Below, piece by piece: positions 1 to 9,909 of a stretch of 21,115 nucleotides of DNA. The notes below the pieces were generated by a model. It saw nothing but the letters and a program-made list of their open reading frames with translations. It ran no database searches and had not been told where the DNA came from. The DNA is taken from NCBI GenBank assembly GCA_025093555.1, contig JAIWNF010000158.1, forward strand, positions 1 to 21,115, written 5' to 3'. This stretch comes from Circinella umbellata. Taxonomy: Eukaryota > Mucoromycota > Mucoromycetes > Mucorales > Lichtheimiaceae. Position 1 is the stretch's first letter. Each line of letters begins with the position of its first letter. A program made the position numbers and the translations under genes.

Positions 1-1094
1 TTTCTTTCCCATTGTAACTTCTTTTTTCCCATTATAACTTTTTATTACTACAATTCTTTTTTTATTATAACTTATTTATTTCCTATTATGTTTTCAAACC
101 AAAATAATAAATAATGCACCTTTGTTACCAATGTTTTAATTTTCTTAAACGATCTCAAACGACTACCATACACAATCTTGTAAAACACCTTCTCTCATGA
201 AAAAATACTGTGACATCTACTATATAGCCTAAATTTTCATTTAATTGATTCTTTTGCATTACGGATTACGGATTCAATCCAGATTTTTACGAAACGGATT
301 CGGATTACAATTCTCTAATCCGTGGGCAATCCGGATTTCCGAAAATCCGATCCGTTTTAAAACGGATCGGATTCGAAATGGTGCCACTCTGATCCGGATC
401 GGTCTACTAAGAACCCTATGAGTCAGTAATTAATAAACTCGTTTGTTAATTTAGGGATTAATGGAACAACAAAACGATCTATGCAACAAATGCTAAATCA
501 AATTTTACAACGGAAATCAACATACGCGACCATATATAATATATCAACAACTATGCATCACCCGTGAATAATAATGAGTATTTCATTTTTTTCTTCGTTT
601 TTTTTACTCATCAGTAATCATCAGATGCCTGTTCCATCTTCAATAATATTTCAACATACAAGTCTACTACCCGTTTAATATTCTGTTTACAACTTGACGA
701 CTGCCAAATGGACCAGGATACAAGTCAAGCGAAAGTTATTATACTGGTATTATTGCTGTTGATGGAAACCTGTTTCGTTCTTAATTTTTTGGATATATAA
801 TGCACAAGGTAGTTTGGTGATTATTTTTGTGATAGGAGTAGCTTAGAAGGAAATATATAAAAATAAATGTGATCTCATATTGGATATACAATTTATATTA
901 AATGTGCTTGCAATAAAACAATGTTGTGTCAAATCATATAAACACTTCTCGTTTCAAAAATGATTATTAATACAAAATGAAATTCGTGTAACCGCATAAT
1001 ATAAAAAATTCTGTGCTTTCTTTTTTTGTTGTTTTTGTCAATTCCAAATTGTACATCTTCATTTCAAATCTTTAAAAAACATTTCATCTTCAAA
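1..1094. other. AT-rich spacer without a recognisable gene
   Basis: No open frame with protein-like composition was found on either strand. The first 110 bases are degenerate copies of a T-run followed by CCCATTATAACTT. Bases 258-405 are a distinct block dense in CGGATT/AATCCG words, annotated separately. The remainder is low-complexity AT-rich DNA. Confidence 0.6.
258..405. repeat. CGGATT-rich block with a 30-nt perfect palindrome
   Basis: CGGATT or its complement AATCCG recurs many times in about 150 bases. Positions 344-373 form a perfect 30-nt palindrome (half-site AATCCGATCCGTTTT), and a second hairpin, CGGATTT-ccga-AAATCCG, sits at 331-348. The block is far richer in CpG than its surroundings. 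It could be the core of a non-autonomous element or a clustered protein-binding site. No coding frame runs through it. Confidence 0.7.
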
Positions 1095-1302
1095 ATGTCT
1101 ATTCACCATCTTGCTCCCACCAACGTTAATAACCCCATAGTTACTAAACCTACTGTTGAACAACAACGTTTAACAAAATGTAAAGTAACCTAATATAAAG
1201 ACCTTACACTGCGCATATAATTGAGAATCCACAAGTTAAAAAGTTGTGGATTCCTAAGAATCCTGGTTGGGGGAGACATACCCCATTTTTTAGGATAAAG
1301 TA

Positions 1303-1304
<2 letters not shown>
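1095..1304 (+). CDS. possible two-exon microgene of unknown function
   Basis: An ATG at 1095 opens a 30-codon frame beginning MSIHHLAPTN. If 1185-1225 (GTAACC...TTGAG) is removed as an intron, the frame continues in phase into a basic stretch (NPQVKKLWIPKNPGWGR...) and stops with TAA at 1302-1304, giving about 55 residues. A 31-nt A run starts two bases after that stop. The proposed intron is only 41 nt, shorter than the others here, so this may instead be a frame-broken remnant. A 10-bp hairpin at 1225-1253 lies inside the second coding segment. No family is recognised. Confidence 0.25.
1225..1253. repeat. 10-bp perfect inverted repeat (hairpin)
   Basis: GAATCCACAA at 1225-1234 pairs perfectly with TTGTGGATTC at 1244-1253 across a 9-nt AT-rich loop. 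It overlaps the coding-like segment upstream of the A run, so it may be incidental. No T-run follows it that would suggest a terminator. Confidence 0.5.

Positions 1305-1305
<1 letters not shown>

Positions 1306-1336
<31 letters not shown>
1306..1336. repeat. 31-nt uninterrupted A run
   Basis: A homopolymer of 31 A residues follows the TAA stop at 1302-1304 after only GC. A run of this length directly after a coding-like segment could be a retroposition tail or simple slippage expansion. No target-site duplication was identified. Confidence 0.8.
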
Positions 1337-1935
1337 GTGAGAATTTGCTAGACAGATACAAGTTGTTACACGATTTGGAAACGGGTATATTTATTTTTAA
1401 AAAGTAATTTAAGTTTCCACCACTATAAAAGTATTTTAAAAATTCAAATTATTGAAAAGATCTTTCTGATTTAAAAACAATAAATCTCCAAACGCAAAAA
1501 GTCATCAGAAAGTAAATCTGTATATATTATAGTCTTTGAACGAAACGATTTCTTTTTTGTAGTGAGACTGTGTATTGAGGCTAAGAATAGCTTTTTCTTT
1601 ATTATATAAAAAGGATGAATCTATTGACGGCCCGATTTTTTTAAGGAAAGGGCCAAAAATATCAAAGAGGGAGTATATACAAACCTGAGAATAAAAAAAA
1701 AGAATTTGTTTGCATGACAGTAAAATAAATAATGATATGTACAACAATGTTGAGCAAAAAAAAAAGTAAAGGATCGTGTAACATGTCTAGGATAACGTGA
1801 GATTGATGGGGTGGATAAAAAAAGTATTATTAGAACAAAGGGAGAGATGAAGATATATAGTTTGCTTTTATATGATAATAATTGATAACTTTTTTTTCAT
1901 TCAATTATTTTTGATATCTTTATTTAAAAAAAATA
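1337..1935. other. AT-rich spacer
   Basis: Low-complexity AT-rich DNA. Several runs of eight or nine A residues occur (for example near 1690 and 1757). The only longer open frame is a minus-strand hydrophobic, low-complexity translation that starts from a non-ATG codon and lacks splice signals. I see no gene. Confidence 0.5.
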
Positions 1936-2662
1936 ATGTCTTTTAATAAAAACGATAGCCAACAGCATACCATCGAAAATGACGGAATGACTTTACACAC
2001 CTTATTAGGTCAATTATATGGTCGAGAAACAATGTTGTATGTTCTTTTAAATCATTATTGTGTTATGAAATATTTCTATTACCTGCCATTATTTTGAATG
2101 CTAGTAAATTTTGAATAGTATTAAGGCATTGTTTAATGTCCTTTCTGACATGCAGCAACACGAGTTGTCACCTTATTGTGTTGGTGTATTAGAATATTTG
2201 AAGAAAGAGCACCAGGAAGGAAAATTTTGTGCCGAGTTGAGCACCTTCATTGATGAAAGACTGTAAGCCATCTTATTTTTCGTAATACTATAACACACTT
2301 ACCTGCATTCTAACTGAAGCTTACTAGTGTTGCTCAACAGAAATTAAAGCAAATCATTGACGATGATCTTCAACGTGAGATAGATGACAAGAAAGATCAT
2401 TTTCATTATAAAAAAGAAATACAAAGAGCTATAACGGCGGCAAAAAGAAGGGTGTATTCGGAAGAGAAGGAAGAACTCAAGAGCAGTTGCAGGATTGGTA
2501 TACAACTGCCAATGAAGCCATGATGGACGCATGTGCTAAGAGTATTCGATCGAACATCAAACGATCATTAAGTTGTTGGAGGAAAAGTTGCACAATTGCA
2601 AATGTGAACTGGATATGTGCAATGCTAAAGATCTATATCGTCATCTAAGCCAAGAACTATAA
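1936..2662 (+). pseudogene. three-exon coiled-coil-type protein gene with broken 3' end
   Basis: Exon 1 is 1936-2036 (ATG, begins MSFNKNDSQQH). Intron 2037-2118 starts GTATGT. Exon 2 is 2119-2262 (FIKALFNVLSDMQQHELSPY...). Intron 2263-2327 has a GTAAGC donor, a CTAAC branch site and a TAG acceptor. Exon 3 opens at 2328 and stays in phase (VAQQKLKQIIDDDLQ...). Phases match across both introns, which strongly supports a real gene history. In exon 3 the frame stops at 2521, giving about 146 residues, but coding-like sequence continues in the other frames (QEQLQDWYTTANEAM..., then LLEEKLHNCKCELDMC...) to a TAA at 2660-2662. That implies small frameshifts near 2475 and 2555. The product would be charged and helical, rich in K, E and Q. 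No family is recognised; it could be an accessory gene of the neighbouring CACTA element or an unrelated decayed copy. Confidence 0.5.
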
Positions 2663-2681
2663 TAATAATAATAATAATAAA
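2659..2681. repeat. AAT trinucleotide microsatellite
   Basis: About seven consecutive AAT units lie immediately at and after the stop of the coiled-coil gene. A shorter AAT run recurs near 2690-2700. This is ordinary simple-sequence DNA. Confidence 0.85.
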
Positions 2682-3085
2682 ATATATCCAATAATAATAA
2701 ATCATTTTTTCATTGTGTTATATTTTATAAATTGACATTGACAATTACCTTTTAAAGGAGTAGCCAAGAAGGCGTGTTTTTAAAATCAAACTCCCATATT
2801 TATACTGCCAAGGCGCCAAGAAGTACCTCTGTAATAATGGTTGAAAAGCTGTATTAGTTAATTATCGTTTAAGAAATAAAATAGATGATACTTACTATAC
2901 CAATTGCCAAGCAAATTATTACAATAGTAATGGATGATAAAATAAATATAGTAATAGCAAGAACACCAACAACAATACAAAATTATAATAAAATTTAATA
3001 TAAAAAGAGAGTGATTAGAGAAAAAAAAACTACATTCATATTTTTTCTATTTAATCTTACTACCCTCAATTTCCATATTCTCACC
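2682..3085. other. AT-rich spacer upstream of the CACTA transposase gene
   Basis: No gene is visible. The stretch would hold the promoter or 5' end of the CACTA element. No terminal CACTA motif could be assigned with confidence. Confidence 0.4.
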
Positions 3086-3704
3086 ATGTCAGATATCGTC
3101 AATACTCCTCATACCTTTGTTTTTGTCCTTTGTGTCAACGGCGTAACCCAGGAAGAGGTTATATCGTGGGTGCTAGAACATATCGTGCGCATCAAAATGC
3201 TGCTATTATACATGAAGCTATGACAGGTGATCCATCTGCTGAAAGTAATGGTAGGAATAATATAATTTATGATTGAAAGATTGAGAAGTTGAGAAGTTGT
3301 ATATATAGCTAATTACGTGTGTGTAATATAGACGATGATACAAGAATGGATTTGGATAATGATTATTATAATGATGATCGGTGAATATGCTGATGGTAAG
3401 TTGACATTTGTTGCGGTATCAGTAATATATAATATCATGCAAATACATAAAAAATGATCACGTAAATAATAATAATGAATGCTCAATATTTGCAGTTGAT
3501 GGTCTCTTGCCGGAGCAGTTTGATCCACATGAAGATGAACAGCATGATGTCAATAGTGAAGAAGAAATTCGTCCGGCAATTGATATCGAGTTCGATGGTA
3601 CGGTTGTTGACGACAATGAAGGTATGTATATTGAATCAAATAAAAAAATGGCTGAAATAAAAAAAATGGATGAAATAAAAAAAAAAAAAAAAAAAATGGA
3701 TGAA

Positions 3705-3749
<45 letters not shown>

Positions 3750-6369
3750 ATGAATAAAAAAAATGGATGAATAAAAAAATGGATGAATAAAAAAAATGGA
3801 TGGAATAAAAAGAATGGATGAAATAAAGAGATAAAACCAAGTTATCAAATATTAACATTATGTATATTGTATTTAGCTCATGAAATCAACATACCTACTA
3901 GTAGTCCACTCGATCATCTCCCGCATCCTTTGATCTATATTTTTGTATTCCTCGTCCTTTTTCAAATCAACCACATATCCGAGCGTATAGCAAACACTCT
4001 TATTAGCTTCATTTCTGTGTTGATCGGTAGTTTTGCTGGTGAAGAAATTCGTCAATGTATTCCACATTCGATCACTGGTATGAAAAAATGGATTGGCCTT
4101 GATTATTTGACCGAGGATCTTCGAATCTATAGTGCGTGTCCAGCTTGCCATGCTATTTATCCATTACCCGGTCCAGAAAAGTGTACAAATCCAAGCAGAC
4201 GTATGAATGGTACTCTTTGTGATACACCATTAATAAAATCAACAACATCAAATAATCGTCGAACCCCCTATAAAAAATATGCATACTACCCATTGGAAGA
4301 CAGTTTAAAGCGACTTTTTATGCGAGAAAATTTCGAAGAAAAAATTGAACAATGGAAAAACCGCCATATGGAACCAGGACTCTTTAATGACGTATACGAC
4401 GGTATGATGTGGTACGACCTCCTTGATCCCAGCACTGGTTTACCTTTCGTAGAAACACCACGTTCATTGATGCTTACGTTGAATATTGATTGGTTCGCAC
4501 CGTTCGATAGTGGTTATTCATGTGGCGCCATATATCTCGTATGTAACAATTTACCTCGTGCTGACCGGTTTAAAATTGAAAATGTTATCCTTGTTGGTGT
4601 TATGCCTGGACCAAAAGAGCCGAGTACGTATGAAATAAACTCTTATTTGGAACCTCTCGTGGAATCACTACTTCGTTTGTTCAATGGTATCACGATTCCA
4701 ACATATCAAGAACCCAATGGAACACTTATTCGCGCTGCCTTGTTAAATATTGCTTGTGACATCCCTGCCGCCCGCAAAGTAGGAGGATTCACATCACACA
4801 GTAGCACTCGAGCATGTCACAAATGTACAAGAGAATTTGTTGTTTTCCCAGGAACGTCTAACCTCGATTATTCGGGAAATGTCATTAATCGCGAACATGG
4901 ATTAAGAACTCGCGAAAGTAATGCATCAGCAGCAGCACAATGGTTGGAAGCAAGATCCCAGGCAGCACGCACACGTATAGAACGGGAGACAGGTACAAGA
5001 TGGTCACAAATCCACAGACTCCACTATTTTGATCCAGTACGTAGCGTTTTGATCGACCCAATGCATAATCTTTTTCTTGGAACTGCTGATCGAATGGTGC
5101 GTCTATGGAGAGAACATGGTCTGCTTACAAATGCTGATGGATTCGACATGCAAGAATTAGCGGATGGTGTTGTATTGCCACCTGGTATCCCATCTTTGAG
5201 CCGAAAAATAGAACGCAAGTTTGGATTCATGACAGCTGCTGATTGGAAATCATGGTGCCTCGTATATTCTCCATTTGTCCTTAAGAACAAGCTTCCTCCT
5301 GCACATATGAGTAATTGGATGAATTTCGTCAATGCTTGTCGTCTCCTTTCCAAAACATCTATCACATACGAAGAAATTGATGAAGCTGATCGATTATTGA
5401 AAACGTTTGTCGGGCGCTGCTGTTCTTTATACGGTCCAGAGAGCATAACGCCAAATATGCATCTTCACCTTCATTTGCGCGAAACGATCGAAGATTTTTC
5501 CACTATATACACGTATTGGTTGTTCAGCTTCGAGAGATACAATGGGTTCATGAAGGATGCGGAAACCAACCAAAAGGATGCCTTTGAATTGACATTTATG
5601 AAACGATTCATTGAAAAAACTGGCGCACTTGATTTTATTCATACAAAGATAAGCAGTCGTTTGGTAGGTCGTCACAAGAACTAGAAGTTTTATTGAAGAT
5701 TGCTGGTCAATCACATATACATAATCAACAAAATCAAGCACAATACAACCCACTTATCTTTAACCAATTGTCTTCGGATCCAACCATCGATGTTACTGGC
5801 AGCGAACCACTACCAGCTGATACTCTATTATCAATGAGCGATGGCCAAAAAACAAGATTCAATGGGCAACCATACGAATTGCTGTTCGAACATTATCAAC
5901 ACATTATGAAGGAGTTTACAGTGTTATGCAGCAAACGCCAGGAAGAATATGTTGCTATAATGAGGTGGAAAAGTTCCGATCAATTGAGATATTTGGCCAA
6001 CAATATCGTTCAGCATTGTCAAAGTCGATTCGAGGATCCCACATACAAGCATTATTCCTCCAACATGGTGATGTTGTAGCTTGGACAGGTGAAGTCCAAT
6101 ATTATTTCCGTCATGTCCTTCTTGTCGATCGGGTGCCAAAATAACACTATTTCGCATATATTCATTGGTACCGTACCGAAGCAGGACAACGTTTTGAACA
6201 AGAAGGTCTCGAGGAGTGGCGAAATCGTTTTATAGCAGATGATCGTCACTCTATATTACCAGTACACCGAATCTCATCACAAGTAGCCATTGTTGCATAT
6301 GGCCCACAAGGCAATCAAAATACATCCAAAATTGTAATAATTCCATTAAATCGTAGAATAGTAATATAG
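3086..6369 (+). pseudogene. CACTA (En/Spm-type) Tnp2-like transposase, multi-exon, frame-broken
   Basis: The product would be the DDE/D transposase that excises and integrates CACTA elements. Exon 1 (3086-3250) starts MSDIVNTPHT and, after a one-base frame change near 3113-3120, reads a Cys-containing segment (CPLCQRRNPGRGY). Exon 2 is 3332-3395, with an extra base near 3380. Exon 3 is 3496-3621 (acidic). Intron 3 is 3622-3876. Exon 4 (3877-5684) is a long open frame with the family's conserved blocks: a CPACHAIYPLPG zinc-ribbon-like motif, LNIDWFAPF with catalytic-type Asp (about 4488), AIYLVCNNLPR, CDIPAARKVGGF followed by CHKC, DPMHNLFLG (about 5057), and near the end FERYNGFMK. Homologous reading continues beyond the TAG at 5682-5684 in shifted frames (QELEVLLKIAGQ; then VEKFRSIEIFGQQYRS near 5940). 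It passes an in-frame TAA at 6142-6144 and ends at TAG 6367-6369. The copy therefore appears non-functional. Splice phases are all consistent. Confidence 0.85.
3645..3828. repeat. A-run/ATGGATGAA microsatellite inside intron 3
   Basis: Repeated units of ATGGATGAAATA or ATGGATGAATA are separated by A runs, one of about 18 and another of about 36 nt. They lie wholly inside the third intron of the CACTA gene. Apparent Lys-rich (plus) or Phe-rich (minus) frames here are artefacts of the repeat. Confidence 0.85.
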
Positions 6370-6409
6370 TCGTAGAATAGTTATATAGTACAGGATTTTT
6401 CAAAAGAAG

Positions 6410-6735
6410 TTGACCATGGTGTTTTTGATTTCGCTCATGACATTTTTTAAATCGTATATGCTTCTTTTATAATCGCGAATGGTGTTTTTAAATTTCGACA
6501 TGAATATTTTTTTAATCGTACATGGCGTTCTTTATATTCACAAATGGTGCTTTTGATTTCGAGGTAGACGTTTTTTTAATCGTATATGTTATTTTTGAAT
6601 CCGCGTTTGCTCTTTTTTTAATCGTAGATGGTGTTTTTTTATTTCGAGGTAGACATCATCAATATTCGTGGGAAATATTTTTTTTTTTCGATGACAGCAT
6701 TTTTTTTTTTCGATAGTGCAGGCATAATTTTTCGA
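6410..6735. repeat. degenerate tandem repeat downstream of the CACTA gene
   Basis: At least four degenerate units of roughly 55-60 bases share a core like TTTTTTTAATCGTATATGG followed by GTGTTTTTGATTTCGAGGTAGAC. Clear cores occur near 6443, 6503, 6565 and 6610. Strand composition is strongly biased to T and G. Subterminal repeat arrays are characteristic of CACTA elements, so this is probably the 3' subterminal region of the element just upstream. Open frames through it are repeat artefacts. Confidence 0.65.
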
Positions 6736-6826
6736 GTTGTGTGTTTTAATTTTCGATAGGTTTACTTTTTTATTCGAGTTGGCTGTCATGAAATTTTCGC
6801 TCTGGGTAGTGCAATTTTCGAGTGCT

Positions 6827-6950
6827 GATGACGCAATTTCCGCTCTGAAAGCTTTTTTTTTCATGCTTGGTAGCGCAATTTCCGATGTTGATGACGCAAT
6901 TTCCGCTCTGAAAGCTTTTTTTCATGCTCGGTAGCGCAATTTCCGCTCTA
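6827..6950. repeat. 63-bp direct tandem repeat, two copies
   Basis: Two copies start at 6827 and 6890, each beginning GATGACGCAATTTCCGCTCT and continuing through GAAAGC, a T run, CATGC and GGTAGCGCAATTTCCG. Within each unit GCGCAATTTCCG is a second, related half. Partial related motifs begin near 6790 (TTTTCGCTCTGGGTAGTGCA). Probably part of the CACTA subterminal array. Confidence 0.75.
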
Positions 6951-8486
6951 AAGTTATAATAATCCGTAGATAATAACTGAATATTCGATGACGAGATAAT
7001 TAATTATTATCGCTTATTATATTTATATTTTATATATATTATTCATTATATATAGTATATACAACATATAGGAACTATCTGTATAAAAATATAACTATTA
7101 TGGAACAGTAAATAATCATACATAGCTTAAAGAGGTTAGTTACCCGTAGCAGCAAAAAAAAAAAAGGAAAATTCCGATCAGTCATCTTTTCCCACCTTAT
7201 TCTTTACTTTTTTGATAAAAAAAATACAAAAAGCCTTTATTTCAATTTAACAAAGGTAAAAACTATAATGATAGCTGAATTAGATTGTCTTTTTTTTTCA
7301 TGATATATTTACTTGTGAAAGAGGGAGAAAAAAAAAGGGAAGAACCGAACTGAGAGGTAAGTGGTATAAGGTTGGAGAAAACAAAACGACAATTGGACTG
7401 AAGCAATATGACTGTATTCAACATGCCAGAGAGGAACACCAACAATATAAAGAAAGAAAAGCATTCTAGTGGGAATGATTTATATGTCTGAAGGAAGGGG
7501 AACCTCATGTTTAGGACAAAAAAAAAGTATGCAAAAAGGTTATAAGATTAACAGTTCACGAAACTTTCAAGATATACTTTGCTTTAGTAATATATAAAAC
7601 GAGCATTTCAACCAACAATGTAGTCGACAATCGTACATCAATACTGAACACAATGAACGTCAATATATTCCATCATAAAACAGCATTACAAAAAAAAAAA
7701 ATTAAAGAACAAGCAAGCAACTACTTGTTTTCCAACTCACCAAACAAAGCTATTTTTAAAAGTTAAAAAGAAGACGTTACTCTTGCAGCAAGCTCTAATA
7801 TGTTTTCTACGCTAAATATTATTAATGGAACACCACACGTTATCAAGTGAACACATGGATGATGAAAGAACAAAGAGTGAATCACGTATCACGTATCATA
7901 ATGATGATTAAAATAATGGATTTCAAGTAGTGATGTTATGGCTTATATAGTATTATAATTATCATCAATAAATTATTGGATCTGTACACAAATTCTTTTG
8001 GCTGTTTCAGTGGAGGTTGTTATGGACGCGGATGAAAAAGTGGTAGTCTTGATTTTTCATGATCATTGTTGAAAAAAATACACAATAAAAAAGGGCATTC
8101 ACCTAATATATACATATATTTCCTTCTTCCTTTATTTTCCCCATAAAATATATCTCTCAAGAAGAAAAAATAAAAAGCAATTTGGATCGGATGATGTTTA
8201 AATTTTTTCTCGTTAACAAAATAAAAAAAAAGATCGGAAACCTGTAGGATATGTATACAGTTGCAACCATAAAATATAATTAGTAGTAAATCAAACTGGA
8301 TAGAGGTATATAAGAATGGCTGATGTATATGATTGGAAGATGTGAGTAGTTGTAAAATACAGCTTTACTTGTTCTCGGTTACTTTGCGATAACAAATCAA
8401 TCAAAAAATATATAGAGTTTATAGAAAGGGAGAGTAGAATTCGGTTTTATTAAAAGGTTGCGAAGTAGATGATTATATTAGGATAT
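6951..8486. other. AT-rich spacer
   Basis: No gene is recognised on either strand. Open frames are short, low-complexity and start mostly at non-ATG codons. A short ATCACGT direct duplication occurs near 7880-7895, and many A or T runs of 8-10 are present. The 3' end of the minus-strand transposase begins at the right edge. Confidence 0.5.
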
Positions 8487-9909
8487 TTATTCGGAAATGA
8501 TTGGAAAGGCGAGGTCAATATATGAAGCACATTTAGGAGGATCAATTTTCTCCATAGCAGACTCTAACCGTTGAATGATAGTCTCGTTTTTTCTTTGGTC
8601 TAGCAAAGAACGAGAACAGATACGTTGCACCTCTCGAAAAAATTTTCTGCAGGGTTCGAGGAGCCATCATGGCGGGGAAGAAAAAAAACTTTATGGCCCC
8701 AACTTTCTATTTCCTCCTTCAGCGGTTCTGTTTCTTGTGCTGGTCCACCATCCAAGCCAAAGAAATTCTTTTCCATGCTCTGATCATTGAGCTTCGTCGC
8801 TACTCTCTTCACGAAATCTACCATCACTTGATTTGAAGTTGTTCCTTTCAAGGAGCGAATTGATTGCTCCACAATCCCAGTCGTCCCAAATGCAACCAAC
8901 AAGTTTATCTCAGCGACAACGCCTTGATCTTGCTCAGTACTCGACGTTGTTGGTCCCGTTTCTGGATATATACGGCGCAAATTGTAGGCGTATGATGCTT
9001 CACTGATGAAAATGCAGTTTTTACGTACATCAACTTCACCGGCGTCCAACATTTGCCAAAGAGTATGGACATACTCTTCCTCTTCTTTTTCCGAAGGCAA
9101 TGATGGATAGCCCTGGACCCGTTGGAAAGTGATTCGACCATTCTTGCGTAACCACTTTTGCAGAGATGATACTGCGGGTATCGCCATCGTTCCATCATCG
9201 ACAAAGGCAAAGTAAATATCTTCGATGGATATATGCGGGTTTTGGTCCACCTGATTCAAAATGAAAGAAACAGTTTCTTCCGTGAAACTGCTCTTTGCTT
9301 TACGACCTCTTTTGCTTGGTGAGGCCTTGCCGTGGGTCTTGTAACGCCGAAGAGCATCACGCAATGTGGTAGTTCTTATACCACCTCTTGCCGCCGCCTT
9401 GACAACACTCATACCATATATTTTGACGCCTTCAACAGCAAGCGCAATCTGGGCATCAGAATACTTCTCATACCTTCCACTGTTATGCTGCTTTGTTGGC
9501 TTCTTGACACCACTACCATTGGGTCTCTTGGCAATTTTACCAAATGCCTTTCTGGTAACTTGCTGACTGGTGCTACAAGATGGTTCGACAACATCGGCAT
9601 TATCCGTCAATGTTGCTTCCTCGTCACGGATCTCCGTCATTTCGGTATCTTTTGTTATATATTTGTTAGTAAAAAGAACAACGATATGTTTGGCTAATAC
9701 TTTATCAACCATCTGTTCGTTTTCCTTTCCTAGGTTTACGTTGCAATGATTTGAGTAGATATATTTTATATACATCATTTAACTCGTTTATGCATACCTT
9801 CACCCTGGAAACTCATTGTTCGTTGGAACATGGTACTTAAAACTACCCATGCTTCGAGTTCTGATTCGGTGCGGTTGTCGTTGTTGGTGTTGGCTTGGTT
9901 AGTGTTCAT
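8487..9909 (-). pseudogene. IS630/Tc1-mariner-type transposase, spliced, frameshifted near its 3' end
   Basis: Exon 1 is 9909-9798 (ATG, MNTNQANTNNDNRTES...). A 67-nt intron, 9797-9731 (GTATGC...CTAG), joins in phase to exon 2 at 9730 (GKENEQMVDK...). The N-terminal half has a helix-turn-helix region (about residues 125-172: YSDAQIALAVEGVKIYG...TTLRDALRRY). The C-terminal half has the DDE core. The first catalytic position is Ser (CIFISEASY, about residue 280) where the family has Asp. The second is FGLDGGPAQ (about D364) and the third NPAENFF (about E399). After that the frame runs into a premature TAG at 8600-8602. Family-like sequence continues in another frame (VQRICSRSLLDQRKNE...) to a TAA at 8487-8489, so a one-base shift sits near 8640. 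The copy looks inactive for both reasons. Its normal length would be about 450 residues. Confidence 0.8.

Noticed and set aside
1225..1253. Hairpin as a transcription terminator
   Set aside because: It lies inside a coding-like segment, has no T-run, and the organism is evidently a eukaryote.
3550..3858. Phe-rich minus-strand and Lys-rich plus-strand reading frames
   Set aside because: They translate the A/T homopolymer microsatellite of intron 3 and carry no protein-like composition.
5024..5446. Minus-strand 140-codon frame within the CACTA exon
   Set aside because: It is a shadow of the long conserved plus-strand exon and starts without supporting context.
6522..6934. Reading frames through the region behind the CACTA gene
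   Set aside because: They run through tandem repeats rich in T and TCG and have repeat-driven composition.
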